Shown here piece by piece: positions 30,290 to 40,790 of a stretch of 64,000 nt of DNA (its first letter is position 1; each line of letters opens with the position of its first letter). Source of the DNA: Marsupella aquatica (lineage: Eukaryota > Marchantiophyta). Position numbers and translations under genes: made by a program. The stretch is from the NCBI GenBank assembly GCA_973895155.1, contig OZ316899.1, positions 7,440,001 through 7,504,000 on the forward strand, written 5' to 3'. The notes beneath the pieces are model-generated. The model saw only the letters and a list, made by a program, of their open reading frames with translations, was not told the origin of the DNA and did no database searches.

Positions 30290-31434
30290 ATCCCTTGGGC
30301 GGGAAGCTAGAGGACTGCTACTTGGCTCACTTGCCCCCTAGTGCCCATGATTCTACCCGATTTGGTCCTTCAGGGAGGCCAAAGATGAGCTTAAGCCGTG
30401 TCTTGTTCAAGGACATCACTCGTTTGTGAGCACGGATCTGTTGTCGGGCTTTGTCAAAGTTCTGGATGAACTCAGTCTTGTCTTGCCCATAGTATCTGGA
30501 GGTTTCCAAGGGAGAGCGGCGAGGTGCTTGAACCCTTGGGTTTCAGGTAACCTGCATGCTTTGGGCGGAGAATGTTTTTGTGGACATTCTCCCCCATTCA
30601 ATGCATGGTTAATTTGGCCATTGTGACAAAGGCCACAGGTAAGCCTGATACTGAAGTCGGTTCCTTTTGCTTCTTACCTTGGGATCTGGGGTGACTCGTT
30701 GAGGTGGGCAACTCCCCGTTTGGTGGTAGCTGGATTGCTATCGCCATTAGCACTGGTGTTGGGGCGGCAACTGTTACCGTGTTGTCTACCGGGGCCGCCT
30801 CACGGGTTTGGGCTTGCTAAGGTGGTGGTGCATTACCCATCCCGAGTCGACGGGTTCCCGGAGGTTTGCGGACAAGTGGTGGAGGAACTTTCTTGTCCTC
30901 CGAGCTCAGGTTGACCACGTTCACCACGGATCACACCCAAGCGGGTGGTGTGATCGGTGGCGGAGAGTGGTTGAAGGGTGCTTGGGGTGGCATCTGCGCT
31001 TGTCCTAGCACTGGTGAGTTGGCCGCAGGTGCTGCTGGAGGAGGTGCCATGGGACCTAGAGTTCCTAATGGGAAGCCAACCAATGCTGAGATTGACAATG
31101 GTCCGCCCGGGTTGGGCCTATTACCGAACTGACAGTCAAGGCAAGCCTGCACCATGACTAGTATGTTGTCAAAGTGATGACGCTGTAAGTCCATTGTGCC
31201 AGGGTACTTGGTCCCCTCAAAGAAGAACTCGGAGATCTCAGCGTCTCGGCAATATTTTCTCTCAAATGGAAGGTTGAGGTCGTTGTTGTAATGAGAGCGC
31301 CCGTTCAACTGGATAAGCCATTTGTAATGCCTTTTGGCTTTGTACTTCCACAGGTTGTGCTCAACAAGTGAGGTTGCAAGATGGTTACCAATTCACAAAA
31401 ATTGGTACCAAAAGCAAATAGCAGAACTGGACAT
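30290..31434 (-). pseudogene. Family-C LTR-embedded protein, N-terminal part
   Basis: An ATG at 31434 lies about 110 bases downstream of a TATAAAAGG box. The frame has a TGA 14 codons in (fits CGA decay) and then runs through SLVEHNLWKYKAKRHYKWLI, LNGRSHYNNDLNLPFE, KYCRDAEISEFFFEGTKYPG and DNILVMVQACLDCQFGN. A Pro/Ala/Gly-rich region (LGPMAPPPAAPAANSP) follows, with stops accumulating toward 30290. The 12.6-kb element interrupts it there, and the ORF resumes at 17677. No known domain was recognised. The position just inside an LTR-type terminus and directly behind the LTR promoter matches families A and B. Confidence 0.5.
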
Positions 31435-31540
31435 AACCGTGACAGACATATGGGGAAGTGTTGAGGGCTGGCTAAATTACTAAGTGCGCAAAGGTGCCGG
31501 GCTCAAAGCTTGGGCGAAGAGAGAACTGGTGAACCCCACA

Positions 31541-31549
31541 CCTTTTATA
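31541..31549 (-). promoter_or_regulatory. TATA box of the family-C LTR
   Basis: Reads GGTATAAAAGG on the minus strand, 350 bases from the LTR terminus and about 110 bases before the ATG at 31434. Spacing is equivalent to CTATATA (35884-35890) and the ATG at 35997 in family B. Confidence 0.6.
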
Positions 31550-31894
31550 CCCCTGCCTTGCCTTGATTGATCGGCTCCTCTTGTTCACAATAGGCCGAGC
31601 TTGTCACGCTCAAGGCTTACCGATCACTCCTTCCGTCAGGGTCAGAGCATGGTAGATAGCTACCTCCGGATCAATTATAGGATCCAAGGCAGTCAACCAT
31701 ATCTGGTGGTACATCAGGTGCCGCGCTGCCAGCCCGAGCATGAACTCCCATTGTTACTAAAACTATCCTAAGCATCATGATGAGCTAATTTTGTGTCATT
31801 ATGCTAATAACTATGGATTCCAAAGTCTACGTCATACTTGCGTAACATGGATTAAACCGTATTACTCACTACCAGCCGTGCTGGCGGCGTCACA

Positions 31895-34800
31895 ACTTTA
31901 ATATGATAGGATCTTGGGATGACACTTTTGGTAGCACACAAGTGATCAGAGGTAGAGAGGCAGAATTTTGGCAATTTCTTAAAGTCAGATTTAATTTAGA
32001 GGATGCACAAAACATTACAGAGCTTTTTTCAGGAGCAAAGTTCATTTGGCGCAAAATTAGACTAGAAAATCAAATAGAATCTAGTCTGGACCAATTTTAT
32101 ATTAGCAATAAAGGATGGTGGTTGGGAGAAGTGACTGAACTAAAACTTGAAGGGGGGTCAACTCTATCTGACCATGATCCAATCATATGTAAATTCAGTC
32201 TCGTAAGACAACAGAGGCAAGAAGCAGATTTAATTTCTTTAAAGCCAATCTGTATGCTCATAGACAAGCAAGCAATCTGGATGCCCTAGAGGGAGCTTGG
32301 ACCTAGGGAGTTGATGATGAACTGGACCCTCACATTAGGTTTATGAAAGCAAGCACTAGATTGAGAGATTGTTACATGGAAATCCAAGCAACCCCTATAC
32401 AAAAAGATGAGGAGATGTTCTTCTTACGAGAAAAAATGCATCAACTTAAGATAGCCATTGTTGAGTCTCACAATGATGCAGACTTGAAAGCATTTTTTGA
32501 AGCAGAGGAACAGGTTAAAATTGCTGAGATGGATGAAGCCCAACAATTGAGACGTTTAGCCAAGCTGAATTGGATTGGTCAAGGTGAAGAACCTTCAAAA
32601 TTCTATTTTGCCATAGTGAAAGCTAAACGAGCTAGGGAAGCTATGGACAAGCTGATTTTAGAGGATGGGAGTGTTCTCGCTCTCAAACCCTTGAGAGCTT
32701 CTGAAACAAGTTGAAGCTCACGTACTGCAAAGAACTTTACTTTCCACCAATTTCTTGCAATGAAGAAGAGAGCCTGGTTTCAGTTGCAAGGAGCAGGCTG
32801 CTGAGCAACACTCAACATGCACACTTGCAAGGTGAACTCACTATGCTGGAGTCTCTTCCATCACTGAAGGAAATTAAGGAAACTCTCTGGTTACTTCCTA
32901 AGGACAAGGCACCTGGTCTGGATGGCATCACTATGAAAGTTTATAGGGCTTGCTAGGAGTTTTTAAAAGATGAGTTAACTAATATGATACATGATTAGTG
33001 GATTACATGGAGGTTGGCGGTTGGGACAAAGGAAGGAATTTTCAAGTTTATACTTAAGAAACCAGATAAGAGCAGACTTAAAGATTGGACTATGCTCAAC
33101 ACCATATACAAATTGATGGCTAAGATACTAGCTCTTCGACTCAAGTTACTGGTGCATAAGTTTATTAGCCCACAACAAACCAGTTTTATTCCTGGCAGAT
33201 TTATCCTAGAGAACATTTTGTTGGCATGGTTAACCAGAAACTAGGTACATTCATGAAAAAGGAAACCCTCTTTCTTAAACTTGATTTTGAGAAAGCCTTC
33301 GACAGAGGTAATCACTCTTACATATGGGACACAATGTACGCTTTAGGAATTAGTGGTCACTTCACCCGACTAGTTAAATCCCTTCTCAACTTAGCTGCAT
33401 CCAGAGCACATGTCAATGGACTGCTTGCAGATTCCCTTTTGATCGAGAGAGGGGTGAGACAGGGCTGCCCCCTCTCGCCTCTTCTATTTGTCATTTCCGC
33501 CCAACCACTTATGGATCTCATTGATTCAGAGATTAAACGTGGTAACTTCAGTGGAGTAGATATTGCCCCTGGATTTACTATTTGCTACAGGTTCTTTGCA
33601 GATGATATAGGGCTCTTCATCCCGGTGATTGAGGAAGCATTCTTGCAAGCGAAGGAAGTGCTTTCTTGTTATGAGATGGCTTTTGGCGCCAACCTCAACT
33701 TACAGAAGTCAGTTATCATTCCACTGGCTATGGAAGACATTCCTGAGTGGCTGACACATACAGGTTGCATTATCAGTAAACGTGGAGAGGTTCAAGAATA
33801 TCTTGGTGCTCCTTTTGGTATTGGCTTCTTGCAAAACTCATTGCACAGATTCTGTCTAGATAGAATTAGCTCCAAACTTTCATTGTGGACCACTAGATTC
33901 CTCTCTTTTACTGGACTAATGCTGCTGGTGAGACACATGTTGCAGGCCATTCCAATCTACCATATGATGTTCCTGAAATCATCAGCAGACCTGGCCAAGA
34001 AAATGGCTGCCCTTTGTCATGACTTTTTGTGGGGATACAATATGGAAGGAGGTGGTTGCATTCTGCTGGTGGCTTGGTACAAGATGTCTCAACCAAGCTG
34101 GATGGTGGACTGGGATTTTCGAACTCATTTGGATGCTTTACTTTGCAAATGGATTTTGTCAACAAATTCAGAATGGGCTAAGATGTATGAAAATAACTTA
34201 TGGCAGCTACAATGGTGGAACAAACATGCAATGAAAGGAATGGATACTTGGCATTGGATCTTATTTTGCTTGGCTCTCCCAAATTGTTTGGTTCCTTCTC
34301 CTATACCAGTGGGCTCTGGAAAGCTTGGGAACCCCTGCAATGCCCGGGTACGACGGGTATTCCTGGACATTGGTGCATAGTTGATGCTACCCGCTGCATT
34401 AATGGATTCATTCCTTAAGTACCCTTGAAGGATTCAGTCAAAATTGCAGCACTTTGTGGAAGATCAGGGATTAAGAAAGTAGCAGACTGTTGGCACGGAT
34501 CAGAACATACTCTGAGGGATTTCTATCAGAGGTTAGGCCGGCTAAGGTAGATCTCATAAACTGTGAAGAGCCTTTGCAGTGTACTAATTGCTCTCATTGT
34601 AGCTGCCGGAATGAAAAATGGGAATTGGGTAACAAGTGCGCGACAATGGTGATGGGAAGACAATGATATGGCGCTGAGTTGATTTAAATTAGGGACCCCC
34701 GAACATATCAACTTCTCAGGCTGAAAGGATCTGATGGTACTAGATGGAACAAAAACTGGTGCTACTCTAGGTCGGAGTCAGAATGGAATAGGTTTTGGAA

Positions 34801-35640
34801 GAACTTATGGTCTTTGTATCTACCTACTCGAGCCAAAGTCTTTCTATGGAGAGTTGTTGCACATGGACATTTTTACTGGCAGTCGGGCACAAAGAATTGG
34901 GAAGAGCACTGGCTGTTGTGCTCTTTGTGAGAGGCTCCTGGAGACTATCCTGTACCTATTTTTCTTTTGCTCCTTTTCAAGAGATTGTTGGGAGCTTTTA
35001 GCTTGTTGTTTTCCTGGCCTTATTCCGTGGTCAGGAAATGACCTGGTTAAACCCCAGGTTGAACTCATTGCATCTGTTTCTGATCGAACAGACGCTTCCA
35101 TTATCAATATATTTGTGATTTATCAGACTTTGTGGATGATATGGAATACCAGGAACCAACAGACATTCAACAGAAATGCGAGGAGAACTTTTGACATTCA
35201 TCTGATCCTTTCAGAAACTGCTGTTGGGTTATATGCTGTTGCGCATGGTCTCTGATTTGGTCAAAGATTTAACAGGCTATAAAGTGCTAAGGGACATGTA
35301 GCCTGTTAAACCTGTTAAAGGCTTAGTTTAGGTGGAGGTAGGATCTTTTTAGGAGCACAACTGTGATCCTTCGTGTTCTTGGGAACTCTGCTGCTATTTA
35401 GGGTGTTAGTTGTTGTGTGTTTCTTTTAGTTGCTGCACTATAGTTGGAGTATTTTTAGTTGCTTCACCTCTACTTGTGCTGCCACTATTTTCTTCATCTC
35501 TTACTTCATTGTTCCTTGGACGGGCTTTTCTCTCAGGCTTTCTGCTGCTGAGAGTTTTTTCCTGGCCTCGGGTTTTTTGGTTTCCCTCCCTGGATGTTTT
35601 GGACCTTGCTTGTTTCTTCTTGACCGTAGGGTTTACGCGG
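31895..35640 (+). mobile_element. LINE 1 (plant L1-like non-LTR retrotransposon), 5' truncated
   Basis: Starts inside the endonuclease domain, directly after the family-C LTR terminus, and ends at GGTTTACGCGGTG. That end corresponds to the GGGTTCACGCGG end of LINE 2 at about 58855. The same order of EN, RT and zf-RVT domains is visible, with several stops and frame changes. A family-B LTR starts immediately after at 35641, so the LINE tail may have been removed by that insertion. Confidence 0.8.
31901..35255 (+). pseudogene. LINE 1 ORF2: endonuclease end, reverse transcriptase, zf-RVT
   Basis: Endonuclease C-terminal part: FKVRFNLEDAQ-like start, FIWRKIR, SSLDQFYIS and STLSDHDPIICKF (the SDH motif of APE-type endonucleases). 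A linker follows with LNWIGQGEEPSKFYFA. RT: LLPKDKAPGLDGIT, SFIPGRFILENIL, LFLKLDFEKAFDR (motif A Asp), GVRQGCPLSPLLFV, YRFFADDIGLF (catalytic FADD intact) and GANLNLQKS. A thumb/connection region follows (FLSFTGLMLLVRHMLQAIP), then a C-terminal zf-RVT domain with RAKVFLWRV, CCALCERLLETILYLFFFC. LINE proteins nick DNA and copy their RNA at the nick. At least six stops or frame changes (for example at 32289, 32714, 32954, 33243, 34380) make this copy dead, although the RT active site is unchanged. Confidence 0.8.
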
Positions 35641-35883
35641 TGTGATGCCTTGCCAGGATCACGAAGTACCTAGTTAAGCCTAAAATAATGGCTAAATAAA
35701 AATTAGTTAGATAGTATAAGGTAGAAATAAAGACCAAAGCCGATTACAGCGCGTCGCGGGGAGGATTGCGATAGGGTAGGATCCAATGGTTGCAATTAAG
35801 CGGGATTAGGGTTATGACCTAATCCACGCTTGATCACGTACACAAGGAATTGGAGGTGATTTCACGGGGAGGGGACCGACACT

Positions 35884-35890
35884 CTATATA
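35884..35890 (+). promoter_or_regulatory. TATA box of the family-B LTR
   Basis: CTATATACTC, 243 bases from the LTR terminus and about 107 bases upstream of the ATG at 35997. In the second copy (59925) the equivalent site is changed (TCGGTACAC). Confidence 0.5.
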
Positions 35891-35996
35891 CTCACTCATT
35901 CTCTTGTTGCTCGGGACCTAGGGAGGCGGAAGCAGCTGCCGATTGATCAAGGGAGGTGGGTAGGGAATTGCTCAAGCTCCTCTTTCATTTGGTCAA

Positions 35997-38900
35997 ATGA
36001 CCACGGTGAATCAAGCGACTAAGTTTTGGGGCTGTTTGCTTGAAGAAGCACGATAGCTCATACCAACTTACGAAGACGTTGAGCCAGAACGAGCAGCAAG
36101 GGAACGGGCGGAGCTCGCACAATTATGGGGAATTCATAAGATGGCTTTTGTGGGAACAGAGGAGGTACTCGAGAAATTCTTATGGACTCCCACCAGTGCC
36201 GAGCTTGACAAGTTGCTGATTAGAGAGAATCAAGTCGTTGGAATTTGGGAGGTGATTAAGAATGTTGGGCAGCCGGTTTGGGAGTTGAAGGGTCACACTT
36301 TGGCTTGGACCAAGGAGGCCATTCTTGGAGAGTTTTCAAGGACTGAAGAGATGAAGCAGAAGGGTAGTTTGGCGTCTGCAACACCAGCTAAGTGGAACCG
36401 GTCTGAGAGGCAGGCCAAGGTTGAAGCCGTGCCAATTCAAGATAGGGCAGTAGAGGATAAGTTTATGGCGGGTTGGGCGGATAGGCTGCCTGTCGACTTA
36501 CAACTGCAGTTTGCACAAGAAGAAGATGAGGTCTTCTGTGCTATCCAGGATAACAAGTATTCTGGATACATGAACAACACCGGCTTAGAGGGATTCATCC
36601 GGTTGCCGTGGCGGTTAATTGACATACCAGACAAAGATCTATTAGACTTAGTGGGATGCTGGGAGGCTTCTTCTAGCACGACGCTGATGTATGGGAAGGT
36701 GGTGGAATTAACGCCAGCACTAATTGAAGCCGTCTTTGCTCTTCCACAAGGGAATAAAACTAAGGTGGAGCAATAAAAGACATTGTCGGATAACCAATTC
36801 CAATCATTTCCAGGGCCCTCTACTGAGAATGGGTTCTTTAGAAATCAATGCACTAATCCACATGTGGGGCAGTTGATTGATTTCTTAAGAGTCACGCTAC
36901 ACTGTACATTGCCGAGAGCAGAGATCGGCCAGGTATTTTTGGTGGAGAATATCAATTCAAGCCGAGACTACAATGGCTATCTCTTAATGCAGTTAAAGAA
37001 GGCATTAAATGAAGAGAAGCAGAGTATTGGGGAAGGAGCGGTATCCAGACTAGGGTACCATCTATAATTACTTTGCCGATATGCAAGAAGCCAATCTTTT
37101 GCACCCGTGCTACCGCTACAAGAACGGATGCCGATCATAGCACCCTTGGAGGAGGACAAGGAGCCCCTGAACAAATGACGGCAAGCAAAGAGGCCGGCAA
37201 TACAGACAATTCAGGGACGGGAGAATTCCCCTCTCAAGGAACCAGAGGTGGTAACATATGATGTGATGAGAAATCCGTTGCGTCGGCCTACTCGTAATAA
37301 TCCACATGTAGGTATTCAATTGGTAGAGAGGAAGATGACTGCCAAAGAAAGAAAGAGACCGGATGAGCAAATGGATTTGGAGTTAGAAGATGGAAGCCGA
37401 GGCCGAAGTCAGGAGAGGCCAGTCCTTAGAGCTTCGGCCCAAGTGGAGGAACCTGTGGAGGTAAATCAACCAGTGGCAGCCCAACAATACTCAAAGGAGG
37501 AGATTGGGGGCTTTGCAGAAGAGGCCGGCATACTCGATAGTCAGGTTAATGTGGATGATTACGACGATGATTATGTCAATCATGGGGAGACGTGGGTGCC
37601 AGGTGTGAGAACGTTGGGAAGGTTTTGTAGAAGACTTCCCTCAGTATTTTATGGCAAGCCGGAGGATCAAAAAACCCCAGAGTCTCCGCCACCGGATGTG
37701 ACACCATTGGAATTTGATTGGATGAAGGAGGCCAAGGCAGGTCTGAAGGAGAAACTTGTCGAGTGGAAGGTCCAAAATGACATACAAGAACAGCAGCTAC
37801 CACGTGGTGATTGGCCGGAGGAAATCAAACGGCTTAGTGAGAAGCAGGCCGAGCCTCTCACTAACTTTGATCAATTGCGGGCAAAAGCTTGGGAGAAACG
37901 GCCTCGTTGGCAGATGCCAATGTCACCTGGCAGGTCAAATTATGCAAGGGATCGGGCTAGGGAGTATGGAGACATGTGTGGACTGCTAGCCTTAGAAATC
38001 TTTGACAATGAGTTAGAATTGGGACCATTGCTTAGAAAGGAAATGGCTGACCAAACAAGGCTGGAGGAGGCTATGACGTTGGAGCGATTAAAGAAAGAAG
38101 AAGTAATCGCTCGGCTTTGCTACATGGAAGCTGAAGTTGCTAAGACAAAGATTGATCAACAAGCTCAAAAGGATCTCTTGGCTAAGCAGCAGGAATTGGA
38201 GGTGGCAAACAACCAATTGGACAACTAGCAGCTCAAGGAAAAATTGACAAAGGTACAGCTGGAGTTAGCCGATTCAAAGGAGGAGGTACAGGGTCTAAAT
38301 TGGCAAGTCGAGAGGCTCAAAAAGACGGCTAAGGACCAGGCCACCCAGAGTGAGAAGGCCTTGGCTGAAGCCCAAAGGAAGTATGACAAGCTACTCAACC
38401 GGTTGGAGGCCGTGCGGGAGAAGCATGAGGACGCCATTTGTACAGCGGCCAATGATCACCTAAGCCGAGTCCAACAGATACGCAAGGAGCTTCAAGAGGA
38501 GATAACCAAGACAAAGCAGGCATACACGGATGAGGTCACGAAGCTGGAAGCCATCAACAATTCCCAGAGAGCTGCTCTGGATAAGGAGTTTGAGATCGTG
38601 CAAATCTTAAACGAGGAACTAAAGACGGCCAAGGATGAGGCGCATCGGCTTAACAAGGAAGTTGAGGACTTATCTCAGGAGCTGGAGGAGGCCAAAGACA
38701 AGATGATCAGGTTGCAAAGGTGGCCAAATAATCAAATGGAGAAGTTGTGAAAGTATGCCAAAGCAGGACGCGGATCACCAACTGGACGGTCTCCCGCTAG
38801 TGGCGTGGTAGCCGGGAATATTGACATGCCGAAACCGACATCAATATTGTCAAGGACAACTGAGGGTAAGGCAATGCAATCGGTTGCAGATCTGGCCAAG

Positions 38901-39311
38901 ACATTCATAGGGCCAGCAGGTACTTATGGGGTACCTCTCAAGGCCACTCCAAAAGAGGTCAAAAGTATGACCGCTCACATTTGTGGGACTATTGCTACAA
39001 AGGCAGCCGTAGTCGAGATAAGTAATGCCAATGAACTTGGAGCTGCGGTAACAGGTTCAGACACAGGTACCGCCACCATGGACTACCGGAATGTGAAGTC
39101 ATGGAAGATCGAGACAGAACGTATTGGAGAGCAGGCTTGGATGGAGGAAGTGAAGGCCAACGCTATCCAAGCCGTTTCCTAGGAGGATGCTACCAATGCC
39201 GAGGCCGTTAAACCAGGACCCAAAGTCGAGGAAGCCGAAGGGATCAAGCCGAAGCCGATTGCAGGAGGAGGTGCAGAGTCGGAAGATTCGGGCTTACCCC
39301 CGGTCATCTGA
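35997..39311 (+). pseudogene. LTR-embedded coiled-coil protein, family B copy 1
   Basis: About 1,100 codons from ATG (MTTVNQATKFWGC) to TGA at 39309. It is colinear with the family-A protein: FWGCLLEEA, WELKGHTLAWTKEAILGEF and LPVDLQLQFAQEEDE. Then come FIRLPW, MYGKVVELTPALIEAVFALP, FPGPSTENGFFRNQCTNP, DFLRVTLHCTLPRAEIGQVF and YLLMQLKKA. An acidic/proline linker leads to a long coiled coil (about 38000-38745, heptad-rich, KLEAINNSQRAALDKEFEIV-type) and a C-terminal part with alternating repeats. Stops at about 36054, 36774, 37065, 38226, 38748 and 39181 are mostly explained by CAG-to-TAG. A frame change lies near 37100-37250. The first domain resembles the putative plant transposon protein/plant mobile domain type. 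The coiled coil suggests an assembly or tethering role. Function unknown. Confidence 0.6.
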
Positions 39312-39576
39312 CAATTAAGAAGGGCCAGTCGTCGGTTGGAAGGAGGATGTGGCGGAAGGAGAAGGGCTTGGGCCAGAAGGGCGCGGCCATTGTAGGTTGG
39401 GACAGGGCAAGTAGCGCCCTGTTGGCTTAGGTAGTATTAGGTGTTCGGTTCCCGCAGGGTTTTGGGTTAGTCAAGTTGTGTTTGGTGATAGTTAATTAGC
39501 AGGATTATCACGGTGGAAGGCCGTGATTTGTGGTTTGGATTTCCGCCAATTCCCCTAGATGCGCTGCAAGGATAAA
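39312..39576. repeat. Family-B LTR, part between ORF and CACTA insertion
   Basis: Non-coding, with a purine-rich stretch (GGAAGGAGGATGTGGCGGAA) near 39335. It resumes after the CACTA element at 43282. The last three bases, AAA (39574-39576), are the target duplication of the CACTA element. Confidence 0.6.
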
Positions 39577-39714
39577 CACTAGTACATTTTACCTCCTTTT
39601 TCCGATTCTCTCCACATTGGACGTCTTTGTAAAATAAAATTTGAAAAACCATATATCCGATACTACTAGCATCGCAACATGCCATTTTAATAGTATCGGA
39701 TATCGACAATCGGA

Positions 39715-39865
39715 CTTATATCGGAAAGTCCGATGGTGGGAGAATGGGAAAGTCCGATGCTAGGAGAATGAGAAAGTCCAATGCTAGGAGAATGGGAAAG
39801 TCCGATGGTGAGAGAATGGGAAAGTCCGATGCTAGGAGAATGGGAAAGTCCGAAGCAATCAAAAT
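39715..39865. repeat. 24-bp minisatellite, GGAAAGTCCGATGCTAGGAGAATG type
   Basis: About six tandem copies of a unit made of GAAAGTCCGATG and a linker CTAGGAGAATGG. The array is the inverse of that at 40565-40790, so the two could fold into a large hairpin. TCCGAT is also the subterminal motif of this CACTA family. Confidence 0.85.
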
Positions 39866-40564
39866 GGGATATGCATTTCAGCGGACGCGACATGCTCAGG
39901 TCACCCATCTCTTCCTTTAATTGGGTTTCTACTTTCATTTGGAACTATATGCTAGGTGCCCATCTCCCTTGACTTGTCAACTCTTCAAATTTTCTCAACT
40001 AATCGGTCACCCATCCCAATTGCTATTCCTCCAACATGAGCTTTAACTTTGTGGTTCTTATTCCTTACATTGTACATGCAAGCTTAGCACTTTTGTTGTT
40101 TGACTTAGAGTGTTTGGGGATTTTATACACTTGTGAATTTACTAAGACCCATAATTTGGACCCATTCTTGATCCATTTTTCTCTATCATGAGATTAGATC
40201 TTTGCATCAAGTGACCTATTCTAGTTACCCTATTACATTCCCCTAGGAGAAACCAATAGAAATTTGGCAGGGGTCATTCGTCAATAGTAAAGCCCTCCTT
40301 CATTAGATTTGATATGGGATAATTATGGCTTATTAGTTATGGATGATATTTTGGTCCTTCCAAAGCCTCAGCGTCAATGGCTCTTGATTGTCTCATCTTT
40401 TATCAACTATGGTGTTGTTGGACTTGCAACAAACACTACATGGGACAAGCAATCTCCTTCTAGATGATGTATTTTGGACTTGGCATGTTGAGCAAGTCAA
40501 TGCAACCACATACCCCATCTAACACATCAAAACTTTTCATTCTAAAACAATCAAAATTTGTCTT

Positions 40565-40790
40565 TTTGCCACAACCAGACTTTCCCATACTCCCAGCATC
40601 GGACTTTTCCATTCTCCCAGCATCGGACTTTCCCATTCTTCTAGCATCGGACTTTCCCATTCTTCTAGCATCGGACTTTCCCATACTCCCAGCATCAGAC
40701 TTTCCCATTCTCCCAGCATCGGACTTTCTCGTACTCCCAACATCGGACTTTCCCATTCTCCCAACATCGGACTTTGCCATGTTAGCACAA
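40565..40790. repeat. 24-bp minisatellite, inverted relative to 39715-39865
   Basis: About nine tandem copies of GCATCGGACTTTCCCATTCT with short variation (CTCCCA, TTCTAG). The open frames across it encode a repeated PASDFPIL or MLGEWESP peptide, which is a by-product of the 24-base period rather than a gene. Confidence 0.85.

Larger units (their letters stand above)
30290..31894 (-). repeat. Family-C LTR 5' part (U3, promoter and ORF start)
   Basis: On the minus strand the element begins TGTGACGCCGCCAGCACGG at 31894, the same type of terminus as TGTGACGCCGCC of the Gypsy LTR (49241) and TGTGATGCC of families A and B. U3 runs to a TATA box at about 31541-31549 and then the ORF start at 31434. 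The segment abuts LINE 1 at 31895. Confidence 0.6.

Noticed and set aside
35410-35673. Hydrophobic ORF (Leu/Phe/Ser-rich), possible membrane protein
   Set aside because: It lies in the 3' untranslated end of LINE 1 and crosses the LTR boundary at 35641. The composition reflects a T-rich tail.
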